Program-made: the position numbers and the translations under genes
NCBI RefSeq assembly: GCF_037040815.1
Contig: NZ_CP146232.1
Span: 4,310,001-4,374,000, forward strand
Reading direction: 5' to 3'
DNA from: Pararoseomonas sp. SCSIO 73927
GTDB lineage: Bacteria; Pseudomonadota; Alphaproteobacteria; Acetobacterales; Acetobacteraceae
DNA: 64,000 nt
The notes under the pieces: generated by a model
The model's database searches: none
Seen by the model: only the letters and a program-made list of their open reading frames with translations
What the model was told of the DNA's origin: nothing
Shown: positions 39,344 through 48,487 of the stretch, one piece after another
Numbering within the stretch: the stretch's first letter is position 1
How the letters are laid out: every line of letters begins with the position of its first letter

Positions 39344-40662
39344 CGCCGCTGGAACTCCGGGCTGCCGAGAAGGAAGGTGAGGGCCTCGCGGTTCGATCCC
39401 GCCCGCAGCACCGCCTCGCGCGTGCTCTCGGAGGCGAGCGGGCCGAGCGCGCGCTCCAGCGCCTCGCGGGCGTCTTGCCGGGCGTAGCCGCCGGTGATCG
39501 CGTGCACCCGGTCCAGCCGGAGCATCATCCCTTCCGGATGGACCCAGCCCGCGGCCGTGTCGGGCCAGCCGTTCGGCGCCTCGGACGCCCAGAGCGGCTG
39601 CCCGAGAGGGCCGAGCGCCCCGTAGGCGGCGTCCGCCGACTCCGCCCCGGCCCCGAAGGCCCGGTAGGCCGCCACCACCAGCTCCATCGGGGTGCGCAGC
39701 TTGGAAAGCGGCGGGTCCCAGGCCTCCGGCAGCGCCACGATCTCCCGCGACACGGCGCCGAGGTCGCCGCCGGTGTCGCGCAGCACGCTGTAGAGCCGCC
39801 GCACCGCGGCCGGCGGCGGGTCGTCCGCGACGAAGTGCCGCGCCAGCTTGGCGGCGAGGTGCCGGTGGGTGGCGGGGTGCGCCGCCAGCCAGTCCAGCGC
39901 CGCATCGACGGAGGCCGGGCCGGGTGGGAAGGACTGGCCCATCACCACCTTGGTCCCGGGCTGGTGGCTGCCGGGCCGGAACACGGTGGGCTGCGGGTGC
40001 GAGCCCCGTCCGACGCCGAGGCCGGTGAGGACGCGGGCGAACTCCGTGACGTCCGCCTGGGTGTAGCCCGCCGCCGGGGAAAGGGTGTGCAGCTCCATCA
40101 CCTCCCGCGCCAGGTTCTCATTCAGGCCCTGCCCGGTGTGGCGCCCGTACTGGCTGTCGGGCCCGATGGAGGAGGCCTGGTCCAGATACTGCAGCATGGC
40201 GGGATGCCGGACCGCCGCCTTCAGCATGGTCCCGAAGCTTGCGGTGACATGCGGCCGGATGGCGCTGCGGACATAGCTGCCGATGAACCCGGCGGCCGTG
40301 GCCTTCTTCCGGCTGACGGTGAGGTGGTTGGCCCAGAAGGCCACCAGCCGCTCCCGGAACGGGGTGGGTGTCGCGACCAGCCGGGCGAGGTAGGCCCGCG
40401 CCTCCGCCCGGAAGAGCTGGCTCTGCCGGCTGCCCTCGCGCCTGGGGAGCGGGTCGCGCCGGTCCAGCACCGTCAGCCCCATGATCTCGTCGGGGGTCGG
40501 GTCCGCCTGCCAGCCCTCGGGCGGCGCCGCCGCGTCGGGCGGGGCGCCGAGCTGGGCGAGGAGCGCGGCGCGCGCCTCCTCCCGCCCGCCGGCCGGGCTA
40601 GGGGATTCGGGCCGCGGCCCCAGGCCGAAGCGCAGGGCCGCGACGTGGCCGGAGGCGTTCAT
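39340..40662 (-). CDS. DUF1800 domain protein
   Basis: 440 residues with the family segments FWANHLTVSRKKA, HPAMLQYLDQASSIG, GLNENLAREVMELHTLS and GYTQADVTEFARVLTG. Relatives are secreted or periplasmic and always accompany DUF1501 proteins. The start ATG 40662 (MNASGHVAALRFGLGPRP) fits; the open frame continues far upstream without similarity. No obvious signal peptide is at the start, so it may be exported with its Tat-like partner, which is speculation. Confidence 0.88.
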   Translation of the reverse strand: MNASGHVAALRFGLGPRPESPSPAGGREEARAALLAQLGAPPDAAAPPEGWQADPTPDEIMGLTVLDRRDPLPRREGSRQSQLFRAEARAYLARLVATPTPFRERLVAFWANHLTVSRKKATAAGFIGSYVRSAIRPHVTASFGTMLKAAVRHPAMLQYLDQASSIGPDSQYGRHTGQGLNENLAREVMELHTLSPAAGYTQADVTEFARVLTGLGVGRGSHPQPTVFRPGSHQPGTKVVMGQSFPPGPASVDAALDWLAAHPATHRHLAAKLARHFVADDPPPAAVRRLYSVLRDTGGDLGAVSREIVALPEAWDPPLSKLRTPMELVVAAYRAFGAGAESADAAYGALGPLGQPLWASEAPNGWPDTAAGWVHPEGMMLRLDRVHAITGGYARQDAREALERALGPLASESTREAVLRAGSNREALTFLLGSPEFQRR

Positions 40663-41071
40663 GCCGGGGATAGTAGCATGCGCCCGGCGCGGCCTCTCAA
40701 GCGCGGCGGCGCTTCGAAGCGTAACGCGCGCATGACCCTTGCGTGCCGGATGCGCGCGGAACGGGCGGGCAATGCTTGCAAATTGCCGCCCGGCAGAGCA
40801 TGTGTGCGCCCGCAGCAGGGGCGCGGCAGCGGCGCCCGGCGGCATCAGGCAGGCCGGATGAGGCGCGGGCGCGGCAGAACTGCCGGCGGCCCGTGCCATC
40901 GCATCCGGCCCGTCCGCCGTGAGGCCAGCAGGCGGAGCCACCCCCGGTGGGACCCCCCTGGAGCCGTTGCAAGCACCCGCGGACATGGGCCATCCCATGC
41001 GCCGCAACGACCACGCGGCGCTGCCGCAGAACCACTCTCGCGGCCAGGGGCCGCGACCGACGGAGGCCCAA
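40663..41071 (+). other. 409-nt intergenic region before the EF-G gene, with a palindrome at 40763-40791
   Basis: No gene seen; open frames here only extend the EF-G frame backwards without similarity. GGCAAT (40768-40773) and ATTGCC (40782-40787) form an inverted repeat around GCTTGCAA, and flanking GGGC/GCCC extend it imperfectly to about 40763-40791. TTGCAA in the centre is itself palindromic. It could be an operator for either divergent gene. Confidence 0.4.
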
Positions 41072-43153
41072 GTGGCGCGCACCCCTCTCGATCGCATCCG
41101 CAACATCGGCATCACCGCGCATATCGACGCGGGCAAGACGACCACGACGGAGCGGATCCTCTACTACACCGGCAAGTCCCATAAGATCGGTGAGGTGCAC
41201 GAGGGCAACACCACCACCGACTACATGGAGCAGGAGCGCGAGCGCGGCATCACGATCACCTCCGCGGCCGTGACCGCGGAGTGGAACGACCACCGCATTA
41301 ACGTCATCGACACCCCGGGCCACATCGACTTCAACATCGAGGTCAACCGCTCGCTCCGCGTGCTCGACGGCGCCGTCTTCATCATCGAGGGCGTGGCCGG
41401 CGTGCAGCCGCAGTCCGAGACGAACTGGCGCCTGGCGGACCGCTACAACGTTCCCCGCATTATCTTCATCAACAAGCTGGACCGCACGGGCGCCGACTTC
41501 TACCGCGCCGCCGCGACCCTGACCGAGAAGCTCGGCATCAACTGGGTGGCCCTGCAGCTCCCGATCGGCATCGAGGACACCCTCAAGGGCATCGTCGACC
41601 TCGTCGAGATGAAGGCGCTGATCTGGGAGGGCGACGAGCTGGGCGCCAAGTACCACGAGGCCCCGATCCCCGACGACCTGAAGGAGAAGGCCGCCGAGTA
41701 CCGCCAGACCCTGCTCGACGCCGTACTCGGCGCCGACGACGCGGCCATGGAGGAGTACTTCGACAAGGGTGACGTCTCCGTCGCCACCCTGAAGCGCGCC
41801 ATCAAGAAGGGCACGATCTCCGGCGAGTTCCGCCCGGTCTTCTGCGGCTCCGCCTTCAAGAACAAGGGCGTGCAGCCTCTGCTCGACGGCGTGATCGACT
41901 ACCTGCCCTCCCCGGTGGACATCGAGGGCATCAAGGTGGCGCCGGAGGAGGGCCAGGACGAGACGGCCGATCGCCGCGTCATCCCCGCCGACGAGAACGC
42001 GCCCTTCGCCGGGCTGGCGTTCAAGATCATCAACGACAAGTACGGCAACCTGACCTTCGTCCGCGTCTACCGCGGCGTGCTCAAGACGGGTGACACCGTC
42101 CTGAACACGACCAAGGAGGGCAAGGAGCGCGTCGGCCGCATGTTCCAGATGCACGCCGACAAGCGCGAGGAGATCAAGGAGGTCTCCGCCGGCGACATCG
42201 CGGCCTTCGTGGGGCTGAAGGACACCGGCACGGGCGACACGCTGGCCTCCTCCGAGGACCCGGTGGTGCTCGAGCGCATGGCCTTCCCGGTGCCGGTGAT
42301 CGACATCTCCGTGGAGCCGAAGACGAAGGAGGGCATCGAGAAGATGACCCTCGGGCTGCAGAAGCTGGCTGGCGAGGACCCCTCGCTGCGCCTGAAGACC
42401 GACCAGGAGACCGGCCAGACCATCCTGTCCGGCATGGGCGAGCTGCACCTCGAGATCATCATCGACCGCCTCCGCCGCGAGTACGGCGTGGACGCCAACA
42501 TCGGCGCCCCGCAGGTGGCCTATCGCGAGACCATCACCAAGCCGCACACCGAGACCTACACCCACAAGAAGCAGTCGGGTGGCTCGGGCCAGTACGCCGA
42601 GGTGAAGGTCGTCTTCGAGCCGAAGGAGCGGAACACGGGCGTCGAGTTCGTGAACGCCACCGCCGGCGGCTCGGTGCCGAAGGAGTACATCCCGGCGGTC
42701 GAGAAGGGCATCAAGGTCCAGGCCGACACGGGCGTGCTGGCCGGCTTCCCGACGGTGGACTTCAAGTACAGCCTCGTGGACGGCAAGTACCACGACGTCG
42801 ACTCCTCGGCCCTGGCCTTCGAGATCGCCGCCAAGGCCTGCTTCCGCGAGGGCATGAAGAAGGCCGGCCCGGTGATCCTGGAGCCGATCATGGACGTGGA
42901 GGTGACCACACCCGCGGACCATGTGGGCGACGTCGTGGGCGACCTGAACCGCCGCCGCGGCGTGATCCAGAGCCAGGACATGGCCTCCACCTCGGTCATC
43001 ATCCGGGCCCACGTCCCGCTGAAGGAGATGTTCGGCTACATCTCCAACCTGCGCGGCATGACGAAGGGGCGCGCCTCCTTCTCCATGCAGTTCCACCACT
43101 ACGATCCGGTGCCGCGCAACGTGGCGGACGAGATCATGAAGGCTTCGGCCTGA
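41072..43153 (+). CDS. fusA: Elongation factor G (stand-alone copy)
   Basis: 693-residue translational GTPase with G1 [10 protein letters not shown]3 DTPGHIDF, G4 NKLDR and G5 GSA, and domains II-V (ending [22 protein letters not shown]). Residues around switch I and G3 differ from common alphaproteobacterial EF-G as I recall it: SAAVTAEW where SAATTCFW is usual, and [11 protein letters not shown] instead of HVDFTIEVERS. The usual neighbours rpsL, rpsG and tuf are absent, so it may be a second EF-G. The start is GTG 41072, preceded by GGAGG. It should catalyse translocation or ribosome recycling. Confidence 0.92.
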   Translation: MARTPLDRIRNIGITAHIDAGKTTTTERILYYTGKSHKIGEVHEGNTTTDYMEQERERGITITSAAVTAEWNDHRINVIDTPGHIDFNIEVNRSLRVLDGAVFIIEGVAGVQPQSETNWRLADRYNVPRIIFINKLDRTGADFYRAAATLTEKLGINWVALQLPIGIEDTLKGIVDLVEMKALIWEGDELGAKYHEAPIPDDLKEKAAEYRQTLLDAVLGADDAAMEEYFDKGDVSVATLKRAIKKGTISGEFRPVFCGSAFKNKGVQPLLDGVIDYLPSPVDIEGIKVAPEEGQDETADRRVIPADENAPFAGLAFKIINDKYGNLTFVRVYRGVLKTGDTVLNTTKEGKERVGRMFQMHADKREEIKEVSAGDIAAFVGLKDTGTGDTLASSEDPVVLERMAFPVPVIDISVEPKTKEGIEKMTLGLQKLAGEDPSLRLKTDQETGQTILSGMGELHLEIIIDRLRREYGVDANIGAPQVAYRETITKPHTETYTHKKQSGGSGQYAEVKVVFEPKERNTGVEFVNATAGGSVPKEYIPAVEKGIKVQADTGVLAGFPTVDFKYSLVDGKYHDVDSSALAFEIAAKACFREGMKKAGPVILEPIMDVEVTTPADHVGDVVGDLNRRRGVIQSQDMASTSVIIRAHVPLKEMFGYISNLRGMTKGRASFSMQFHHYDPVPRNVADEIMKASA

Positions 43154-43159
43154 TCCATC

Positions 43160-43203
43160 CCGGCCCTGCCCCCAGGCAACTGACGGGGCAGGGCCGGACC
43201 CTT
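43160..43203 (+). terminator. Terminator of the EF-G gene
   Basis: CCGGCCCTGCCCC (43160-43172) pairs perfectly over 13 bp with GGGGCAGGGCCGG (43185-43197) across a 12-nt loop, followed by ACCCTTT. It begins 7 nt after the stop codon. Confidence 0.8.
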
Positions 43204-43246
43204 TCCGGACGGCGCGGGCGAGGGATCGCCCGCGCCGTTCGTCTTT

Positions 43247-43696
43247 TCAGCGCCGAAGGTGGTGCAGCCCCGTGGCGTCCAGCACGATCACCCCGTCCGC
43301 CACCCGGGTGGCCACGTAGCGCAGCCGGGCGGAGCCCCGGTCCTTCCGGGCGCGGGAGGTCTTCACCTCCACCACCTCCACCGTCACCAGCACCTCCTCG
43401 TCCGGTCGCAGCGCGGCGGGCCAGCGCACGTCCATGGCGGAGCCGGCGAGGCTGATGTCCCGCAGAAGGGGGCCGGACATCAGCATCCCGAAGCAGGCGG
43501 AGAGGGTGTGCAGCCCCGCCGCAACCACCGTGCCGAAGATGGAGTCCCGCGCCGCCTCCTCGTCCAGGTGAAACGGCTGGGGATCGTAGCGCGAGGCGAA
43601 GTCCCGGATCTCCTCCAGCGAGAGGGAGAGGTGGCCCAGCTCGTAGCGGTCGCCGGGGTGCAGCTCGTCCAGGGAACGGAGGCGGGGAGGGCTCAT
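43247..43696 (-). CDS. MaoC-like hotdog-fold dehydratase
   Basis: 149 residues. RYDPQPFHLDEEAAR carries the Asp-x4-His hydratase-2 signature, then GTVVAAGLHTLSACFGML and the end of the hotdog sheet. MaoC-type enzymes hydrate or dehydrate acyl-CoA thioesters such as enoyl-CoA or mesaconyl-CoA. It is a free-standing single domain and no fatty acid genes are nearby, so the substrate is open. The start ATG 43696 shares a 56-nt gap with the divergent membrane-protein gene. Confidence 0.87.
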   Translation of the reverse strand: MSPPRLRSLDELHPGDRYELGHLSLSLEEIRDFASRYDPQPFHLDEEAARDSIFGTVVAAGLHTLSACFGMLMSGPLLRDISLAGSAMDVRWPAALRPDEEVLVTVEVVEVKTSRARKDRGSARLRYVATRVADGVIVLDATGLHHLRR

Positions 43697-43752
43697 CCCA
43701 CTCCTCTAATCCCCCCGGAGCGCCCCTTGAAGCCGGGGACAGGTGCGGCAAC

Positions 43753-44079
43753 ATGGATCCCATGACCCAGGCTCCGCACCGGCCCCCGGTTCTCGACATG
43801 ACCCCGGAGGGCGATTTCCGGGACGCCCCGCAGGCCGTGCCGCGCGCGGGCTGGCTGGACCGCACCCTGCTGCGGCTCGGCGGCTTCGCCGTCCTCGCCG
43901 CGGTGGTGGCGGGCGGCCTCGTGCTCGCGGCTTCCGCCGTGCTGCTGCTCGGCCTGCTGATCCCCGTGGTGATCGTGGCGGGGCTGGTCGGCTTCGTCAC
44001 GCTCTGGTGGCGCGCGCGGCGCGGCGGCCGGCCGGGTGGCCGCCCGGGCATGCCGGCCTTCGTCATCATCCGCCGCTAG
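43753..44079 (+). CDS. Small membrane protein, unknown
   Basis: 108 residues. An N-terminal hydrophilic part is followed by one long or two short hydrophobic segments (GGFAVLAAVVAGGLVLAASA and LLLGLLIPVVIVAGLVGFVT) and a basic arginine/glycine tail (WWRARRGGRPGGR). No family recognised. The next small membrane-protein gene follows within 3 nt. Confidence 0.6.
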   Translation: MDPMTQAPHRPPVLDMTPEGDFRDAPQAVPRAGWLDRTLLRLGGFAVLAAVVAGGLVLAASAVLLLGLLIPVVIVAGLVGFVTLWWRARRGGRPGGRPGMPAFVIIRR

Positions 44080-44082
44080 GGC

Positions 44083-44463
44083 TTGGCGGCGTCTCGCCCG
44101 GAAGGATTCGGCGGTTTCACGCCCGATCCGGGGCGCCTCTACGAGGTGGGGCGGGATGGCCGCCCCTACACAAGCGACCCGCTCCCGCCCGGTGCCCTCG
44201 AGGCACTGGAGGCGCATGTCCGGCGCTGGTGGGTTGCCGCCGTGATGGCCAATGCGGCCGCCGCCGGGTTCGCTGCCTCCGCGGCGATCCTGGCCCCCCG
44301 CGGTTTCGCGGCCTGGGCGGGCATCCTGCCGATTCTGACAGCCCCCTTGCTGCTCATCCCCTCGGTCCTGCGGCGCCGGGGGCTCCGCACCCGTCGCCGC
44401 ATCCATCGCTCGCGCCCAGAGGATTTCCCGCCGCCGCGCGATGGGCCGCCCGATCGCGGCTGA
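44083..44463 (+). CDS. Hypothetical two-helix membrane protein
   Basis: 126 residues starting from a TTG at 44083, 3 nt after the preceding stop. A hydrophilic N-terminus (GRLYEVGRDGRPYTSDPLPP) is followed by two hydrophobic helices (around 50-70 and 78-95) and a basic tail (RRRGLRTRRR). No ribosome site is obvious, so translation may depend on the upstream gene. Codon third positions are GC-rich like true genes. No family recognised. Confidence 0.5.
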   Translation: MAASRPEGFGGFTPDPGRLYEVGRDGRPYTSDPLPPGALEALEAHVRRWWVAAVMANAAAAGFAASAAILAPRGFAAWAGILPILTAPLLLIPSVLRRRGLRTRRRIHRSRPEDFPPPRDGPPDRG

Positions 44464-44581
44464 GGGGCCTGACGCGCCCGGGCCGCACCCTTGCCCCCTG
44501 GCATCCCAGCCGCTTGCTGCCCGGCAGCAGGCGTGAAAGCCTTCCACCACCGGTCCCAAGAGCCGGCGGAGGAAGACGCTC

Positions 44582-45928
44582 ATGGAACGCCGATCCCTTG
44601 GCCAGGGCCTCGCTGCCCTCGCGCTCGCCCAGGCGATCGCCCCGGAACTGGCTGCCCAATCCGGCGGCGGGGAGGGCTGGGTGACAAGCTGGGCAGGCCC
44701 GGTGCAGGGCCCCTATCCCGTCGGGAACCCCTCCGCACAGCCTGACCAGTCCTTCATCTTTCCCAATCCCGCCGAGGGGGCCCGTGACCAGACCCTGCGG
44801 CTGGTGGTGCGGCCCTCGATCTGGGGGCGCAGGGCGCGGCTGCGCTTCTCCAACGCCTTCGGAACGCGCCCGCTGGTGCTGGACGGGGTTCATGTGGGGC
44901 TTCAGCTCGGCGGGGCGGCCCTCCTGCCTGGCAGCAACCGCCCAGTCCGCTTCGGCGGGACCGATGGGGTGACGGTTCCGCCGGGGGGCCAGGCCTGGTC
45001 CGATCCGGTGGACCTTCCCTTCGCCGCGGAACCTGACTCGCCGCTGCTGATGGGGCGAAAGCTCGCCGTGTCCTTCCACGTCGCGACGGCGAGCGGGCCG
45101 ATGACCTGGCATGCCAAGGCCTTGCAGACCTCCTACGCCACCGGGCCGGGCACCGGGTCGAAGGGCGCCGAGGAAGGCGAGGGGAGCTTTCCCTTCCCGA
45201 CAGCCTCCTGGTTCTTCCTGGACGCGGTGGACATGGCGGCGCCGGCCGGCACGCCGGTCATCGTCGGGTTCGGGGACTCCATCACGGACGGGACGGCCTC
45301 CACCATGAACGGGGACGACCGCTGGCCCGACGTGCTCGCGCGCCGTTTGAACGCGACGATGGGCAACCGCGTCGCCGTGGTGAACTCGGGTATCGGCGGC
45401 AACCAGGTGGTCGGGCCGGCCCAGTACGGGCCGGAACGGCCCTTTCCCGGCGGTCCCTCGGCACTGGCGCGGCTGGAGCGGGACGTGATCTCCCTCTCCG
45501 GCGTCACGACGGTGGTGTGGCTGGAGGGAACGAACGACTTCAGCCGCAACGGGAATGCGAGCTTCGAGGCCGTCCGGGACGGGATGAGGGAGGGCGTGCG
45601 ACGCCTGCGGGAGCGCATTCCCGGCCTGCGCGTCGTCGGCGCGACCGTCACCTCGGCGCTCGGCAGCACCAGCGCGGCCCATGGCCATGCCGAGCAGGAC
45701 GAGAAGCGGAAGGCGCTGAACGCCTTCATACGCGAGGGCGGGCTGTTCGACGCGGTGGTGGACTTCGACCGGGCGACACTCGACCCGGGAACCGGTGGGC
45801 TGAAGCGAGAGATGGTGCCGGACAGCACCACGGGCGGGCCGGGCGACAAGCTGCACCCCAACCGCGCGGGCTATCTCGCCATGGGCTACGCCATCGAGCC
45901 TGCGGCCGTGCTGCCAGTACGGCGGTGA
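44582..45928 (+). CDS. SGNH/GDSL hydrolase, exported
   Basis: 448 residues. A signal-like N-terminus (MERRSLGQGLAALALAQAI, then ELAAQ) is followed by a beta-rich domain (about 30-200) and the SGNH hydrolase fold with block I GFGDSITDG (Ser), block II SGIGGNQV (Gly), block III GTNDF (Asn) and block V DKLHPN (Asp, His). All catalytic residues are present, so it should be an active esterase or lipase acting on an extracellular or envelope ester. GGAGGAAGACGCTC precedes the ATG. The beta domain resembles that of secreted GDSL esterases from soil bacteria. Confidence 0.9.
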   Translation: MERRSLGQGLAALALAQAIAPELAAQSGGGEGWVTSWAGPVQGPYPVGNPSAQPDQSFIFPNPAEGARDQTLRLVVRPSIWGRRARLRFSNAFGTRPLVLDGVHVGLQLGGAALLPGSNRPVRFGGTDGVTVPPGGQAWSDPVDLPFAAEPDSPLLMGRKLAVSFHVATASGPMTWHAKALQTSYATGPGTGSKGAEEGEGSFPFPTASWFFLDAVDMAAPAGTPVIVGFGDSITDGTASTMNGDDRWPDVLARRLNATMGNRVAVVNSGIGGNQVVGPAQYGPERPFPGGPSALARLERDVISLSGVTTVVWLEGTNDFSRNGNASFEAVRDGMREGVRRLRERIPGLRVVGATVTSALGSTSAAHGHAEQDEKRKALNAFIREGGLFDAVVDFDRATLDPGTGGLKREMVPDSTTGGPGDKLHPNRAGYLAMGYAIEPAAVLPVRR

Positions 45929-45941
45929 CCTTCACCCGATA

Positions 45942-45964
45942 GGGGAACCCGGGAAAGGTTCCCC
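45942..45964. terminator. Bidirectional terminator hairpin
   Basis: GGGGAACC (45942-45949) pairs with GGTTCCCC (45957-45964) around CGGGAAA, between the stops of the convergent SGNH hydrolase and DapA-like genes. Confidence 0.6.
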
Positions 45965-45974
45965 CACCGATTGT

Positions 45975-46928
45975 TCAGGCGGCGCGGCTGACCGCGCCCA
46001 CATCGGCGCGCTTGTCGAGGCGGGCCACGCGGGAGAGCAGGTAGTCCACCTCGGCCCGCGCCCTCGCCGAAAGCCCCACGCCCGGCCGGCGCTGGGCGTC
46101 GCTGGCCAGCACGCCCCGGCGCATCAGCACGTACTTGCGGACGGCCAGGCCCGTCGGCCCCTGCTGCTGCTCATAGCGGAGCAAGGGGAGGTGGGCGTCG
46201 AACAGGTCATGTGCCTCGTCCCGCTTTCCCTCGGCCTGGAGGCGGACGAGGTCGGACAGCATGTCGGGAAAGGCGTAGCCGGTCATGGCGCCGTCCGCGC
46301 CGCGCTCACACTCGAAGTCGATGAACAGCCCGCCATTCCCGCAGAGGATGGAGATGTGCTTCATCGACCCGTCGGCCTCGAAGCCGCGCAGGGCGGAGAT
46401 CTTCTCCAGCCCCGGCCAGTCCTCGTGCTTCACCATCACGCAGTTCGGGCTGGCCTGCACAATCCGGCGGATCACGCCGGGGGTCATCACCACGCTGAAG
46501 GTCTGCGGGAAGTCCTGGACCACGAAGGGCACCTCCGCCCCGATCGCCTCGGCCGCCTGGGCGTAGTAGCCCACGATCTGGTCGTCCGTCCGTAGGGTGT
46601 TCGGGGGCGCGATCATCACCCCTGCCGCGCCGGCGTCCATCACCGCCTTAGTGAGGGAGGTCATGGCGGCGAAGCCCGGGGCGGAGACGCCGACGATCAC
46701 CGGGATGCCCGCCCGCTTGATCATGCGGGAAGCCAGGGAGACGCTCTCCGCCATGTCGAGCTTCGGGGCCTCGCCCATGACGCCGAGGACGGTGATGCCG
46801 GTGCACCCGCTCTCGACGCAGAAGTCGGTGTAACGGTCGTTGGAGGCCTCATCGAGCCGCCCGTCCTCGTGGAAGGCCGTCGGGGCGATGGCGTAAACGC
46901 CCTTCGCCTGCGTGAGATCGAGGGCCAT
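45975..46928 (-). CDS. Dihydrodipicolinate synthase/N-acetylneuraminate lyase family aldolase
   Basis: 317 residues, TIM barrel. GCTGITVLGVMGE corresponds to the GTTGE loop of the family, and VMVKHEDWPG holds the Schiff-base Lys. These class I aldolases act on pyruvate or 2-oxo acids, and true DapA differs around the first loop, so this is probably a catabolic paralogue. Its ATG shares the A of the RraA-like gene's TGA (TGATG), so the two proteins are made together, pointing to successive steps on a 2-oxo-acid intermediate. Confidence 0.84.
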   Translation of the reverse strand: MALDLTQAKGVYAIAPTAFHEDGRLDEASNDRYTDFCVESGCTGITVLGVMGEAPKLDMAESVSLASRMIKRAGIPVIVGVSAPGFAAMTSLTKAVMDAGAAGVMIAPPNTLRTDDQIVGYYAQAAEAIGAEVPFVVQDFPQTFSVVMTPGVIRRIVQASPNCVMVKHEDWPGLEKISALRGFEADGSMKHISILCGNGGLFIDFECERGADGAMTGYAFPDMLSDLVRLQAEGKRDEAHDLFDAHLPLLRYEQQQGPTGLAVRKYVLMRRGVLASDAQRRPGVGLSARARAEVDYLLSRVARLDKRADVGAVSRAA

Positions 46929-47635
46929 CACGGCTGCTCCTTCTTCCAGGCCTCGTAGCGGGCCTTGTTCTCGGCGTTCGGCGGGTACAGGCCGGGGAGG
47001 GAGGCGCCGCCATCCACCTCACCCATGATCCAGTTCTCCTGCCGCTCCTGCTCCACCGCGTCGGCCGTCACCGCCTCCAGCAGGTCCTGCGGGATCAGCA
47101 CGGCGCCGTCCTGGTCCACCACCACCACGTCGCCGGGGAAGACGGCCACGCCGCCGCAGCCGATCGGCTGGTCCCAGGCGACAAAGGTCAGCCCGGCGAC
47201 GGAGGGCGGGGCCGCCGCGCCCTGGCACCACACCGGAAGGCCGGTGCCGAGCACCCCGGCCAAGTCCCGCACCACACCGTCCGTGATAAGGGCGGCCACG
47301 CCGCGCTTGGCCATGCGGGCGCAGAGAATGTCGCCGAAAATCCCGGCGTCGGTGCAGCCCATGGCGTCCACCACGGCGATGCAACCCTCCGGCATCGCCT
47401 CGATCGCGGCGCGGGTGGAGATGGGGTTCGACCAGGAAGCGGGGGTCGCCAGATCCTCCCGCGCGGGGACGAAGCGGAGGGTGAAGGCGCGGCCGACAAG
47501 GCGGGGCTGGCCCTCCCGAATGGGCCGGGTGCCGCGCATCCAGACGTTGCGCAGGCCCTTCTTCAGCAGCACCGTCGTGAGCGTGGCGGTGGAGACGCCT
47601 TCCAGCGCCGCCTTGATCTGGGGGTCGAGGGTCAA
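46928..47635 (-). CDS. RraA-like / 4-hydroxy-4-methyl-2-oxoglutarate aldolase family protein
   Basis: 235 residues. GDILCARMAKRGVAALITDGVVRD is the hallmark loop (catalytic Arg and Asp, metal site), with CGGVAVFPGDVVVVDQDGAV after it. Members are class II aldolases or oxaloacetate decarboxylases; some are named after RNase E regulator RraA. TTG 47635 was chosen because AGGAG lies 7-8 nt upstream; a GTG at 47665 without a ribosome site would add ten residues. It is coupled to the DapA-like gene. The pairing suggests breakdown of a dicarboxylic 2-oxo acid. Confidence 0.82.
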   Translation of the reverse strand: MTLDPQIKAALEGVSTATLTTVLLKKGLRNVWMRGTRPIREGQPRLVGRAFTLRFVPAREDLATPASWSNPISTRAAIEAMPEGCIAVVDAMGCTDAGIFGDILCARMAKRGVAALITDGVVRDLAGVLGTGLPVWCQGAAAPPSVAGLTFVAWDQPIGCGGVAVFPGDVVVVDQDGAVLIPQDLLEAVTADAVEQERQENWIMGEVDGGASLPGLYPPNAENKARYEAWKKEQP

Positions 47636-47760
47636 GCGGGTCTCCTGCCTTGGTGCTGTACCCACCGGGATTCGCGCGGAGGCGGGGGCGCGTCAAGCGG
47701 CGCGGAAAAGGTTGCGGGGCGGGGTTGGTAAGGGTGCCGCGCCGCACCATCTGCCGCGGC

Positions 47761-48420
47761 ATGATCGGCACCCGTTGTCTTGTCGGCCTCGGCCTGGGCG
47801 CGTTCCTGGCCGGGCCGGTCCTGTGGCCGGAAGCGGCTCAGGCGCAGGAGAGGCGCTTCTTCCAGGTAACGCCGGGCCCGCGAAGCGAGCCGCCGCGCCT
47901 GGACACCAGCCTCGGCAACGGCGGGGGCCGGCTGCAGCAGGTGATGGTCATGGACCGCGCCTCCATCAATCGCTGGCTCTGCCCGAATGGCGGCACCCCC
48001 GTCCGCGGCCGTCCCGGCCGGTGCGATGGCCGGGGCGTGGCGCGCGGGAGCGGGGCCGGCGCTGCTTCGGACGTGGCCGGGTGGCACACGGATCTCGCTC
48101 CGGCGAGCCACAAGCAGCTCGCCTGCCCGACCGGCACCGTGCCCACTCCGGCCCGTTTCAACCCGGGGACGGTGCGCTGCATGCCCGGCGGCCCGGCGGA
48201 GGCGACGGCGCCGGGCGGGGCCGGCCGGCCGGCCGAGCCCGCCGGGGCGGCGCAGGCCGCGGCACCGGCAGTCACCCCGCACGCGGCTACCCCCCAGGCG
48301 GCGACCCCGGCAGCAACCCCGGTCACGGCCACGGCGTCCGCCCCGGCCGCTCCCGCGGCGCCGCCCGCCTCTCCCCAGGCCACGGCGTCGCAAGTTCCGG
48401 CGGCTCCTTCCGGGTCCTAA
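47761..48420 (+). CDS. Secreted Ala/Pro-rich protein, unknown
   Basis: 219 residues. A signal peptide (GLGLGAFLAGPVLWPEAAQA) is followed by a domain of about 110 residues containing four cysteines (WLCPNG, GRCDG, LACPTG, VRCMPG), which could form two disulfides, and a C-terminal Ala/Pro/Thr linker-like tail. No family recognised. ATG 47761 begins the signal peptide. The tail resembles wall-spanning or mucin-like linkers. Confidence 0.68.
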   Translation: MIGTRCLVGLGLGAFLAGPVLWPEAAQAQERRFFQVTPGPRSEPPRLDTSLGNGGGRLQQVMVMDRASINRWLCPNGGTPVRGRPGRCDGRGVARGSGAGAASDVAGWHTDLAPASHKQLACPTGTVPTPARFNPGTVRCMPGGPAEATAPGGAGRPAEPAGAAQAAAPAVTPHAATPQAATPAATPVTATASAPAAPAAPPASPQATASQVPAAPSGS

Positions 48421-48447
48421 GAGGCGGTAACCCGAAAGAACGGCACC

Positions 48448-48471
48448 GAACCGCCCCGACCGGGGCGGTTC
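48448..48471. terminator. Bidirectional terminator hairpin
   Basis: GAACCGCCCC (48448-48457) pairs perfectly with GGGGCGGTTC (48462-48471) across GACC, between the convergent stops at 48420 and 48488. Confidence 0.7.
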
Positions 48472-48487
48472 ACGTCGCGGCCGCGCC

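Noticed and set aside
40697..43099. 800-codon minus-strand open frame opposite the EF-G gene
   Set aside because: Composition (His, Val, Asp, Arg, Gly) is that of an antisense reading of a strongly coding plus strand.
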